Shown here: positions 30,301-37,532 of the stretch, one piece after another
Layout: every line of letters starts with the position of its first letter
Numbering within the stretch: the first letter of the stretch is position 1
Assembly (NCBI RefSeq): GCF_000155595.1
Contig: NZ_DS989904.1
Span: forward strand, 2,138,212 to 2,202,211
Length of the DNA: 64,000 bases
Direction: 5' to 3'
From: Synechococcus sp. PCC 7335
GTDB taxonomy: Bacteria > Cyanobacteriota > Cyanobacteriia > Phormidesmidales > Phormidesmidaceae
Notes under the pieces: generated by a model
Databases searched by the model: none
Told to the model about the DNA's origin: nothing
The model's input: only the letters and a program-made list of their open reading frames with translations
Position numbers and translations under genes: made by a program

Positions 30301-32259
30301 ACGTAGTCCGTAGGCCCAGATTTCGTCGAGGATATCGTCGTTAGGGTCGTTGAGCACGCCGAAGTTATCGTCCGGAATGAGGTGGTCGTTGTTACCTCCG
30401 CGCACCCACTCACCGCCTGGTCCATCGACACCAGAAGGGTCGAGGCGGATGACCTTTCCAGCCCAGCTAGTTAGATCTTGAGCAGAAGCCGGGTCGTTAA
30501 AGATATCTCCTGTAGCTATATAGAGGTAGCCATCTGGGCCAAACCCAAAACTACCACCATAGTGGTTGCTATCAATGATGTCTTCATTTGCTTCCCAGAC
30601 TACCTTTTCTTCTTCGACGTGAGCATGGTCTACATCATGCACAAACCGAGAGATACGAAAGCGTATATCGGGATTTTGAACATTAGGCTGAGCGTCATAG
30701 GCATAGTAGAGGTAGAAGAAGCCATTCGCCTCAAAACTAGGATCCAACGCGATAGAGATAAGACCCCGCTCTCCAGCTGTGTTGATGTTGTTCAGAGTAA
30801 GGTAGGGCGCGGCAACCGGGTTTGCTGCCTGCGGGTCTAGAATTTTGACTGCCCCGCCCTTTTCAAGTACGAGCATCTGACCATCTGGCAACGTGACCGA
30901 ATCAATCGGCAGTGTTAGCCCACCTACTACCTGCTCGTTGACAAACTCGGGGTTGGTCTGAACGATATAGTCGTTGCGAACAGTCTCCAGGCCGTACTTC
31001 TGAGCCAGGAAGTCTTGCACATCGTTTTGCTCACTTTCCGATAGCGCGCGGTCGTAGACGATGATCTCAGCAACGTCCATATCAACGTAAGGCGCACTAT
31101 CAATCTCGGCGCCTAACACTAGCTGTTGCAGGTCAGTGTTGAAGTCGTGACTAGCAACATCGATAACGGCACCGTTCTTGAAGTGGCTGAGGGTACCGGA
31201 CTCTAGGATGGCAGCTTGAGAAAGCCATCCTTGCCCTGTACCAGCACTCCCGGTAAATTGATCGTTTCCTTTGCCCCAACCCTGAACGACCAATTCGCCT
31301 AGCGGATCGACAATCAGGCCAAAGGTCTGATTGAAATCATCGTCGCCATAAGCAAATCCGCCGTAGCCAGCGCTATTGTACTTAGCCACCATAAAGACGC
31401 TTCTATCAGCGTTGCCGCCAGGCAGATCGTTTAGGTTCATGATCCGCTCTAGCTTATCTCCTGCATCGTCGAAGCGAACAACGTCGTGGCCGTTGAGTTC
31501 ACCCGTGACTAAACGGGGGTCTCCAGAGCCAGCTAGGTCGTTTCCAGACGCAGACTGGTCGTTCCAGATAGTGACGATGCCATCGCTATCAGTCGTAACG
31601 CCGCTGTCTGCTTCTAGGTGTAGGACAACGCCATTCTGGGGTAATGCTAGTACTGAGGTGTAATTGGCTATTGCCTGAGCCTGAAGGGCAAGACCTGTTT
31701 CGATGCTACCGGTGCTAACTTCGAGCTGCCAGTCTCCGCCTAAAGCGCTACTGCCAGTAAGATTGTCAGAAGCGGCCACATCCGCTCCGGTCAGCTCAGC
31801 GAGCGTTGCTATCAGCTCACCGCCTTCGGTTCCGGCTGCTAGGTTACAGGCATAGAGTAGGATATCGGCATCATCGGTTAAAGTCTGACTCCATCCTGTG
31901 ATCTCGTCCTGGTAGCCTTCTAAGGTACTGAGGCTAAGTTCGGTTGCCCCTAGCTGCATCTTACCTGAGCTGCCATGGGAGAAGATCTGAACGCTAGAGA
32001 GAGCGGCGTACTGCGCAATCGTTTCGCTGATTTGAGCGACACCGTCTTTGGTAGAGTCTAGCAGTACGACTGTGCTATCTACGGGAGCTATATTGGAGAC
32101 CAAACTTTGGTAGTCATCGATAGCTGTATCGACAAACAAAAGCGCGTTGGGTCCTACCTGACGTTGCCCGACAATATCTTGGCTCGTCTCCGGAAGATAC
32201 AAAGACTCGGGAGACATGAACTGCTCGTATGCAACTGAGGTATCTGTATGAGACGACAT
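24364..32259 (-). CDS. Giant multidomain extracellular protein: DUF4347, LamG-like x4, sorbosone-dehydrogenase-like, PKD, cadherin-like repeats
   Basis: A 2631-residue protein (ATG 32259; AAGAAAG just upstream). Order: DUF4347 (~38-190; LLFVDTAIDDY, IFSHGSSGKMQLG, DILLYACNLA), typical of cyanobacterial and proteobacterial secreted giants; LamG-like domain 1 (~203-420); glucose/sorbosone-dehydrogenase-like beta-propeller (~425-820; GERGLISIALDPSFEANG, DGYLYIATGD); PKD-type domains (~830-1040); LamG 2 (~1113-1340); cadherin-like repeats (LLSNDELGDTPTTIT pattern); a 155-residue module (~1531-1685) beginning VELVENKPRRV; more cadherin-like repeats; LamG 3 (~1884-2095) and LamG 4 (~2216-2430); and a second, nearly identical 155-residue module at the C-terminus. 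Likely exported to the cell surface. Enzymatic activity of the propeller is not assured. It shares LamG and cadherin modules with the 3981 protein. Confidence 0.85.
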   Translation of the reverse strand: MSSHTDTSVAYEQFMSPESLYLPETSQDIVGQRQVGPNALLFVDTAIDDYQSLVSNIAPVDSTVVLLDSTKDGVAQISETIAQYAALSSVQIFSHGSSGKMQLGATELSLSTLEGYQDEITGWSQTLTDDADILLYACNLAAGTEGGELIATLAELTGADVAASDNLTGSSALGGDWQLEVSTGSIETGLALQAQAIANYTSVLALPQNGVVLHLEADSGVTTDSDGIVTIWNDQSASGNDLAGSGDPRLVTGELNGHDVVRFDDAGDKLERIMNLNDLPGGNADRSVFMVAKYNSAGYGGFAYGDDDFNQTFGLIVDPLGELVVQGWGKGNDQFTGSAGTGQGWLSQAAILESGTLSHFKNGAVIDVASHDFNTDLQQLVLGAEIDSAPYVDMDVAEIIVYDRALSESEQNDVQDFLAQKYGLETVRNDYIVQTNPEFVNEQVVGGLTLPIDSVTLPDGQMLVLEKGGAVKILDPQAANPVAAPYLTLNNINTAGERGLISIALDPSFEANGFFYLYYAYDAQPNVQNPDIRFRISRFVHDVDHAHVEEEKVVWEANEDIIDSNHYGGSFGFGPDGYLYIATGDIFNDPASAQDLTSWAGKVIRLDPSGVDGPGGEWVRGGNNDHLIPDDNFGVLNDPNDDILDEIWAYGLRNAFRGGWDLGGEPGSERFYIGEVGGNDQATAMEDLHVATVADNGANFGWDGSVEGFTGNPAFSDPLYSYNHAGASPNGGAIVGGTVYRGDLYPSIFEGAYFFADYVQGWIRYLQFDDNGNIIDAVPGTPEVDAFNFDNSIGGLVSLREGPEGALYYTDLFSGQLRRIAYNGSGNLAPTITTARANTTSGAPDLAVTFTGAAIDPEDDELSYLWDFGFDGDADGMNDTSTDANPTYTYTDNGAYTARLTVSDGINTTNSEPIQIAVGSAPVVNITTNQSSGFFRAGETLTATATATDDGPLDESSYEWDVRFIHNAHFHTEISDHIGSSVSHVVETTNHDFSDATGFEFSVTVTDSDGLQTTEVISLFPEKVDLTFNSNLPGGGIDLTLDGFARTGPFIYDTAIDFEHTIAAPEVVAVGGDIYTFDSWSYGSDTDSAEQVITVPDANQTITANYINNGAAPLPSDGLVLHLDANLGVSTDGDTVTEWTDLSGSNNDLSGLGDPTLVTGALNGQNVIELDGDGDQLSRTLALNGLPDGNADRSLFVVAKYDGTGTGGVTYGDNRTNRAFGAVVDGDGTLLAQGWGGANDFDSNVAGTGEGWLLQGLVHEDGTLSHYKDGVLIDTQAHAYNTRVIGGDGLVIGSEIDGAPFVDMNVAEVIIYDRALSETEQQQVQSYLQDKYFGSTDGQPVAALDNATTTANVPLLITEAELLSNDELGDTPTTITDVDTLSANNGTIVDNADGTYTYRPADDFVGQDTFNYTITDIDGDTSSAVVIVEVSAADSQPIAVDDSATTGEGNAITLSEIALLNNDSLGDEPTTITAVDTTSTEGGVIVDNADGSYTYTPAPGFVGIDSFDYTIADTDGDSSTATVSVEVVDYLLDLSGYTVELVENKPRRVIENGFVFDATATGGPSAHFHQPGTPAFLTQHNVGGNGVQINFVLTRADGSAFSFERFDYTSGLHFNGDVNAGFTVTGTLADGGEISQRFGPATSLDMFETALLSGEGWQSVTAVRFLGDRIATSETDTITQELNLDNLVIRGLQPVAVDDTATTDQDIPLLISKIALLNNDSPGNGPITLIEVDSTTSNNSTIVDNADGTLTYTPAAGFIGTDTFNYVITDANGDISVATVTVEVKETIDNQPLAVADSATTEQDVAVVLNAVDLLSNDDLGDAPTTITAVDTASVSGGAIVDNADGTYTYTPANGFIGQDTFDYVITDADGDSSTATVSVNVVKSSSLPLGGLVVRLDAGTGVTTDGNGVVTQWSDQSGLGNDVLGSGNPTLLTGALNGRDVIELDGSGDTLTRLLNLNGLPTENANRSLFIIAKYDGFGYGGVTYGDNRKNRAFGAIVDSDGSLGVQGWGTSNDFDSGVAGTGSGWLMQEVIHDNGVMSHYKDGMLIDSQVHTYRTDVANGEGLFIGSELDGTPFVDMNIAEVLIYDRALSDTERQQVEGYLQDKYFGSVNGQPVAGDDTAVVDTGGAVNINVLSDDSFGTDGPGTNAITLSTLAANGTATLNDGGTPNNPVDDTIDYVPDEGFVGQDSFAYTITDADGDTSTANVTVEVTNSNLPVSGLVVHLDSAIGVTTDSSGVVTGWADQSGSGNDLIGFGDPMLETNALNGHSVIKLDGSQDKLARVLSLNDLPEGNAERSLFLVTKYNGNGIGGATYGDNRRNRAFGAVTDSDGTLMVQGWGGMNDFDSNVTGTGDGWLLQEVVYDGNTLNHYKNGSLIDTRIHTYATDVANGNGLVIGGELDGTPFVDMEVAALLIYDRALSETERQQVESYLQGKYFGVSNSQSTAITDGANTEADTAAVITEAEPLINDGLDLSSYTVELVENKPRRVLENGFVFDATATGGPSAHFHQPGTPAFLTQHNVGGNGVQINFVLTRADGSAFSFERFDYTSGLHFNGDVNAGFTVVGTLADGGEISQRFGPATSLDTFETALLSGEGWQSVTAVRFLGDRIATSETDTITQELNLDNLIAKAL
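24386..24849 (-). repeat. 464-bp internal direct repeat, copy 2 (C-terminal module)
   Basis: Same length as 27203-27666 and differing at only about a dozen positions by my reading (roughly 97% identity), with no indels. It encodes residues ~2470-2624 of the giant protein. Confidence 0.95.
27203..27666 (-). repeat. 464-bp internal direct repeat, copy 1
   Basis: Encodes residues ~1531-1685 (VELVENKPRRV... to ...TQELNLDNL). The flanking cadherin-like and LamG repeats are much more diverged at DNA level, so this pair is a recent duplication or is kept alike by gene conversion. Confidence 0.95.
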
Positions 32260-33204
32260 GGCAACTTTCTTGGAGAGAACAAAAGAGGGTGGTAAGCATT
32301 AGGCAGTGCGTTGATGGCGACTGCTCTTTAGCAAGTAGTTAACGGTCTGTTTCTAAAACTGTTTTTTCTGACACTTTTTAAGGCACAAGAAACTGATATA
32401 AGAATGCAAAGATATTTCCGCACAAGTTCTGTTTGGGTTACGGAGGTCCGTTGCGAGATATGTACCTACACGAGGTTGTGTTACTTGTGTGTAGGCGTAC
32501 GCACACGAATTCGTGCGCAGCGGTAAGCACCTAGTAGTCTCTGCGGGGTAGTTCGTGAGTTGTAAGCCCTGACAAGACGTTGGCACTAATGAGTACTAAC
32601 AGGTTGAGTACTAACAGGTGCTTACTGACAGGTCAGTGCTGCCGGGAAGTGTACTGATAGACTCGGTGCACCTAAAGCTTGTAAGAAATAGCTATTGCAT
32701 GAGTTGGGCTAAGTAGATCACTGTGGTATTGGGCCCACGTTACTGGGTCTACCGTGGCATCAAGCTTGTGTAGTAGATTCTGGGTTCAACAACCTATGGT
32801 CTACAGGAGATGTGACAGGTACCTCTAGAGTCTTTGGCTGAATGACGACTCGGCCAGTAGCCGATAGCACTTTTGAGGTACGTACGGGCAGCTGACCTAA
32901 GGAGATACACAGATTTATAAAAGGGGAAGCAGCATCTAAGGACCCGGGTATGAGTAGACAGAAATACGTCTCAAAACCTCGGTAGCAAGAACATATCAGG
33001 CACCTTGAAGTTTAGTAGAAACACGTACATGTTCATAATATACAGGTGCTTCTACTGCAACCCACAGCCCATATAGAGCGGTTTCACTGGAACTTTACAG
33101 GTCGAATATTTTTCAGTGAAAGATAAACTCCCTCACTGTGCTAAAGAGAGCCGCCCGTTTCATAACTTCCTAGTTTGATAGGTTCAATTTAATAGGTCAA
33201 ACTC
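32260..33204. other. 945-bp intergenic region upstream of the giant gene
   Basis: No gene supported. It contains a 15-bp perfect tandem duplication (32590-32619), a 12-bp palindrome CACGAATTCGTG (32504-32515) and, next to the stop of the 33205 gene, an inverted repeat AGTTTGA/TCAAACT (33172-33178 with 33197-33203). It presumably carries the promoter of the minus-strand giant gene. Confidence 0.45.
32590..32619. repeat. 15-bp perfect tandem duplication
   Basis: TGAGTACTAACAGGT occurs twice head to tail. Confidence 0.95.
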
Positions 33205-33951
33205 TTACGAATAGCCGAGTTCCTTGAGAAGAGAGCCAGAATAGTAGCGAAATAGGCTCTTGATAAAGGGGTCAAGCTTTTTCTTGCCGACACCAATACG
33301 AGAGGTATAAAACGAAGCGTCGCTATTACCGGCTGCTTGTCTCCTTTTTTCAGTCAGCGCACTTTTATAAGTTCCCTGCTCCAAGATAGACGGCTCCCAG
33401 GGCTCTTGGAGAAACTCACATACGAGTCGCATAGTAGATTCTGAGTCTAGAACTAGATCTTCGTATTTAATTTCGATATATCTTTCTGGCGGTACGCTAC
33501 GACCAAAGGCTTGACCTGCCCTGACGCTTTTCCCCCAGCGTTTGGTTGCGCTTAGCCCTCTTCTATAGCCCCATCTATCCATACTAGAAGCCACAACGTC
33601 TCTACCGTCACGAATCATATGGATAACTTGGCAGTCTGGAAAAAGCGCATTGATGAAATCTAATTTAAGAACATAGATAGGTGTTTTGTCTCCCCAGCGC
33701 GATTTGCCTTGCTTTTGCGCGGTCTCTGTTTTGAAGCCGTCGAATAGCTCTCTAATCTTTTCGTACCAGTACTCTTTCTCAAAGGGGTAATCTTTCATTA
33801 GCCGCCACTTGGAACCGACGATGCCTTCTAATCCAGAGAGGAAATGGGTTTCTTCCCCACACGATATGTTTGGGTGGGCGTTGATGAGCGATCGCATCAA
33901 TGTTGTTCCAGAGCGCTCGCTGCCAACGATGAAAATAGGTCTATCGGCCAC
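33205..33951 (-). CDS. Sulfotransferase family protein
   Basis: A compact 248-residue sulfotransferase. The phosphosulfate loop VGSERSGTTL is at residues 9-18, and HMIRDGRDVVAS forms the 3'-phosphate-binding region; a YIEIKYEDLV strand follows, as in the Sulfotransfer_3 family. Start is GTG 33951, supported by AAGGA 6 bp upstream on the minus strand. It is divergent from the FG-GAP/UnbV gene at 34403 across a 450-bp region, so a shared regulatory region is possible. Acceptor unknown. Confidence 0.88.
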   Translation of the reverse strand: MADRPIFIVGSERSGTTLMRSLINAHPNISCGEETHFLSGLEGIVGSKWRLMKDYPFEKEYWYEKIRELFDGFKTETAQKQGKSRWGDKTPIYVLKLDFINALFPDCQVIHMIRDGRDVVASSMDRWGYRRGLSATKRWGKSVRAGQAFGRSVPPERYIEIKYEDLVLDSESTMRLVCEFLQEPWEPSILEQGTYKSALTEKRRQAAGNSDASFYTSRIGVGKKKLDPFIKSLFRYYSGSLLKELGYS

Positions 33952-34402
33952 TTTTAATTCCTTAGCTTTGGGTGGGTTAAAGCTACTCTAAGGCTTCCCT
34001 TTTGATATACCTTCGAGCAGTGAGCTTTAAGGGCTTGCGAAGGGCAAGGTTAAAGTGTAGAGCAAAAGATAAAGTTAAGGAAGTATATTGCGTAACTGAG
34101 CGAACTCTATATATACATACACTAGAGCACAGAGACTAGAGCGATAGGTAGTGACGCGCTTATGACCTTGCCTGCGAAACACTTTAGAGCCTCAATAGGA
34201 ACTATCTAAACTTTCGTTGAATCTCTGAACTTTAGCCTTTAAACTTTAGCCTTTAAACTAGAAATGAAGATTCAGTCGCTTGACACAATACCGTTTGTAA
34301 GAGGTACTACTGTGAATCAAATCACCTGAACTATAGCGCATGTAAATCAAGCCTTGAAGCACCAAGAGTACACATTTAGAGCAAGTCAAGTTGAAGAAGC
34401 TG
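33952..34402. other. Divergent intergenic region (sulfotransferase / UnbV protein)
   Basis: About 450 bp between divergent genes, expected to hold both promoters; I could not fix any hexamers with confidence. A 14-bp tandem duplication lies at 34228-34255. Confidence 0.4.
34228..34255. repeat. 14-bp perfect tandem duplication
   Basis: AACTTTAGCCTTTA occurs twice head to tail, followed by the first four bases of a third unit. Confidence 0.95.
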
Positions 34403-36412
34403 ATGAAACGTCGCAAAGCAATAGTTAGTTTGGCCTTTTTAGCATTTTTTGCTTTTGTAGCCATGGTTGCAATCTCTTTCTTCTTTGAGCCTGTCTCTAT
34501 TAAGCTAGGGTCTCAATTTGAGCTTGTGCCGATTGAAGTTGCTGACTATGACATCAACGATATTGGGGTTGCCGATGTCGATCAAGATGGAAACTTAGAT
34601 ATCTTCACGACTAATCACAGCGCTCAGCAAAGCTTGCTAATGGGAGATGGGACTGGGAATTTTGTAGAAGTGTTGGCAGATGTTGGACTTAGTCAGGATA
34701 GACAGTTCCCTAGGTTAGAGAATTCGGGGCGATCGCCCAAGATGGATGCACCTGGATTTTACATCTATAGACAAGACAATCTGCTTCACTTGGTTGCTAA
34801 AGATACTGAAGCTTACGGGAACGCAAGCGGATCTATTGAGCTCTCTGCTGTTGTGGAGTTTGTTGGACAATCGCAGGCTGAGGTTGATGTCGAACAAACA
34901 GAACTTCCATCAGGAATCATAGCTAGTCGAATACAGTTCGATATCAGTCCTGGTGGTCATTTGGATATAAAGGCTAGAGAAAGTAGCTCTAATAAGGTAG
35001 TTCTTGAGATTCCTCACCAAGTTCAAATAGCTGACAACTTACCACTATCAGCTATCTTTGTTGGACGAGATGATGTAACGCCAGACGCCCATAGTTTTGA
35101 TCTGATGTGGCGCGATCGCCACAGTATGTCGTGGTCAGATGTTAATGATGACGGTCTACTGGATGTATTTGTGGGCAGAGGGGGTATTCATGGAAAAATG
35201 CGCTTGTTTCCAGAAGAATTTTATGATGAGCTTTTTATCAATCAGAGTGATTCCTTCGAAGATAAAGTTTTTCAGTATCAGCTTATAAAGGACGATTGCC
35301 CAGGAAGACAGTCGGCTTGGGTGGACTTTGATAGTGATGGACGCTTAGATATCTTCAACTCTTGCGGTCGAAACGCCTCGGATGGGTTAGAGCGCACTCA
35401 TCAGCTCTTTCAGCAGCAACCTGATGGAACGTTCGAAGATATTGCTCCAAGAGTTGGGTTGAACTTACCTAGACCTGGCGAATTTGTTTGGCTTGATGCC
35501 GACAGCGATCATCATCCAGATGTGATTGCTATCCAGAATCGAGAGCTCTCTTTCTATCATAATCAAGACAATACCTTTACTCCTGAACCTATAGGCAATC
35601 TAGCCGATCCTAGGAACAAACAATTTTCCGTTGTTGATTTTGATGAAGATGGCAGCCTTGATATCTATATAGCAGGCAAGCTCAAAAGTTATCTATTACA
35701 AAAAAATGAAGACAATCGCTACCAGATGCAGGACCTTCGAGAGAAAGGGTTGCCGGGCTACAGTCTATGTGCGAACTGGGTGGACTATGATAATGACGGA
35801 TATAGTGATCTGCACGTCATTCCAGGCGGACTATACCGGCAGCAACCCGACCATACCTTTGAGCGCATTCAGGTACTCTCTAATGAAGCGGCCGTTGTCA
35901 GAGAGCGCATAAACAGATTGATTGGTTGGGATCGAATGAGATATCAGAAAGCTCGTTGCTCATGGTTCGACTACGATAATGATGGATTTCGAGACTTACT
36001 AATGGCGCAACGGCGAGATTCAATCTTCAATCGATCGGTAGATCGGTTTAAAGGAGAAGATCCTCCTAGCAAGAAGTGGGAAGTACGTCTTTTCAGAAAC
36101 AAGGGCAAAAATCAGCTCTCTGACGCTCATTGGCTATCAGTAGTACTCAAAGGGACACCAGGTAATCTAGAAGCGATTGGAGCCTCTGTTTCTATTGAGA
36201 CGCCAGCGGGCACCCAGACGCAAATAGTGGGTAGTTCGGAAGGCTCTTATTTTTCGCAAGGTCACTACCGGATGTACTTTGGATTGGGTAGTCATGAGCA
36301 GGCAACTACGGTGACTGTCGAGTGGCCAGATGGTAGATCGCAGGTACTCAGCAATATTGCGGCTGACCAGCTGCTGACGATTGAGTCAATTGGTTCAGAA
36401 GCAAGCGCTTGA
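34403..36412 (+). CDS. Membrane-anchored FG-GAP/VCBS repeat protein with C-terminal ASPIC/UnbV domain
   Basis: A ~669-residue paralog of the 1611-3653 protein with the same layout: one N-terminal hydrophobic segment (IVSLAFLAFFAFVAMVAI), calcium-binding FG-GAP loops (DVDQDGNLD, DFDSDGRLD, DFDEDGSLD, DYDNDGYSD, DYDNDGFRD) and a terminal ASPIC/UnbV domain (GHYRMYFGLG, then VEWPDGRS). The cysteine pair around DDCPGRQSAWVDF and NSCGR matches its paralog. ATG 34403 is preferred; TTG 34391 in the same frame is possible. It is followed 94 bp downstream by a sulfotransferase on the same strand and is divergent from another. Likely an extracytoplasmic, membrane-tethered beta-propeller; ligand unknown. 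Confidence 0.85.
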   Translation: MKRRKAIVSLAFLAFFAFVAMVAISFFFEPVSIKLGSQFELVPIEVADYDINDIGVADVDQDGNLDIFTTNHSAQQSLLMGDGTGNFVEVLADVGLSQDRQFPRLENSGRSPKMDAPGFYIYRQDNLLHLVAKDTEAYGNASGSIELSAVVEFVGQSQAEVDVEQTELPSGIIASRIQFDISPGGHLDIKARESSSNKVVLEIPHQVQIADNLPLSAIFVGRDDVTPDAHSFDLMWRDRHSMSWSDVNDDGLLDVFVGRGGIHGKMRLFPEEFYDELFINQSDSFEDKVFQYQLIKDDCPGRQSAWVDFDSDGRLDIFNSCGRNASDGLERTHQLFQQQPDGTFEDIAPRVGLNLPRPGEFVWLDADSDHHPDVIAIQNRELSFYHNQDNTFTPEPIGNLADPRNKQFSVVDFDEDGSLDIYIAGKLKSYLLQKNEDNRYQMQDLREKGLPGYSLCANWVDYDNDGYSDLHVIPGGLYRQQPDHTFERIQVLSNEAAVVRERINRLIGWDRMRYQKARCSWFDYDNDGFRDLLMAQRRDSIFNRSVDRFKGEDPPSKKWEVRLFRNKGKNQLSDAHWLSVVLKGTPGNLEAIGASVSIETPAGTQTQIVGSSEGSYFSQGHYRMYFGLGSHEQATTVTVEWPDGRSQVLSNIAADQLLTIESIGSEASA

Positions 36413-36452
36413 TGATTAAGCGTCGAAGCAGTCGACACGAAAGCAAACGATA

Positions 36453-36509
36453 GTGAAATGACTGTGGTGAAATAGACTGTGGTGAAATAACTGCGATGAA
36501 ATAACTATG
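36453..36509. repeat. Four-unit tandem repeat running into a start codon
   Basis: Four imperfect 14-15-bp units of the form GTGAAATAACTGTG run from 36453 to 36509; the last three bases of unit four are the ATG of the next gene. Copy-number changes would alter the untranslated leader and possibly translation initiation. Confidence 0.85.
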
Positions 36510-37454
36510 TTAGAGAGTTCTTCTCCTTCACGACCAAACTCTTGGGCTAAGCCTGTCACATGGAAGACTCTGCCATATCTAGCCAAACGAACGGCGGGCA
36601 TGGATAGAGATAAATACCGCACCAAACAGCGATCACTGACGATAAATCGAGTTTGGTCGACGCTATTTCCAAACTTGAGTCGGCCCGTCTTTTTGATCGG
36701 GGCAGCCTGCTCTGGAACTACATTCCTAGGAGACTGTCTCGCTGAAGTGCCTGAGCTGTCCTATCATTTCGAGCCAATAGCAACTAAAGCGGCTGCTAGG
36801 TGTGTGTATGAAGGGCTCTGGAGTCATACCAAGGCAAAGTTTTTTTATCGCACAGTATATGCGTGGCTGATGAGACTTCATGCCGATGGTGACTTACGCT
36901 TTGTCGAAAAAACACCTCGCAATTGCTGTATCATTCCTTTTTTGAATGAAGCGTTTCCAGACGCTCAGTTTATTCATATCATCCGTGATGGGCGCGACGC
37001 TGCGCTCTCGCTGAGTAAAAAGCCGTGGCTAGCTAAGCGCGCAGCGACTTCTGGCAAATATGAACCTGGAGGATATCCTTATGGGCCCTACGCTCAGTTC
37101 TGGGTCGAGCCTGAAAGACGCGATGAATTTGAGACAACCAGTGATATCCACCGCTGTATATGGGCTTGGCATAGGTTTACCGAAGAAGCGATCACAGCTA
37201 CTCGCAATCTGCCTTCAGAAAAATTACTAGAGGTCCGATACGAATCTTTTGGCTCGGATCCGGTAGGCGAAGCAGACAAAATTATGGACTTCTTGGGCAT
37301 CAAAGATGAGAATTCTCGTCGGTCATTCGAGGCGGCCGTATCAACTTTCAACGCTAGTCTAACCGAGCAGTGGAAGCAACAGCTTAATGAACAACAGCTC
37401 GCTGAAATATACGACGAGTCGGGAGAGCTATTGCGTCAGCTACACTACCTGTAA
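36507..37454 (+). CDS. Sulfotransferase family protein
   Basis: A 315-residue sulfotransferase. The phosphosulfate loop IGAACSGTTF is at residues 64-73, later than in its neighbours, after a basic N-terminal extension. IRDGRDAALS is the 3'-phosphate site and LLEVRYESF the following strand. It lies 94 bp downstream of the second FG-GAP/UnbV gene and ends 78 bp from a convergent glycosyltransferase gene. Translation appears to start within the last unit of a tandem repeat and lacks a Shine-Dalgarno site; in-frame alternatives are not better. Acceptor unknown, presumably the local polysaccharide. Confidence 0.87.
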   Translation: MLESSSPSRPNSWAKPVTWKTLPYLAKRTAGMDRDKYRTKQRSLTINRVWSTLFPNLSRPVFLIGAACSGTTFLGDCLAEVPELSYHFEPIATKAAARCVYEGLWSHTKAKFFYRTVYAWLMRLHADGDLRFVEKTPRNCCIIPFLNEAFPDAQFIHIIRDGRDAALSLSKKPWLAKRAATSGKYEPGGYPYGPYAQFWVEPERRDEFETTSDIHRCIWAWHRFTEEAITATRNLPSEKLLEVRYESFGSDPVGEADKIMDFLGIKDENSRRSFEAAVSTFNASLTEQWKQQLNEQQLAEIYDESGELLRQLHYL

Positions 37455-37474
37455 GCTGAGGAACTTCTACTTTT

Positions 37475-37523
37475 TGCATCAGGCTTCTACTTCTACACTA
37501 GGAACGATCAGAAGTAGGATGCA
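37475..37523. terminator. Hairpin between convergent genes, probable terminator
   Basis: TGCATC (37475-37480) pairs with GATGCA (37518-37523), and CTACTTCT (37487-37494) with AGAAGTAG (37510-37517), giving a 14-bp stem with one bulge and a 15-base loop in the gap between convergent genes. No long T-run follows, so factor-independent termination is uncertain. Confidence 0.45.
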
Positions 37524-37532
37524 AGCGCCTGA

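Noticed and set aside
32353..32586. 77-codon minus-strand open frame upstream of the giant gene
   Set aside because: Cysteine- and tyrosine-rich translation without family character, carries a palindrome and lies in the presumed promoter region.
32590..32640. Possible CRISPR-like repeat cluster around ACAGGT
   Set aside because: Only one perfect two-copy tandem duplication; no regular spacers or repeat unit of CRISPR length.
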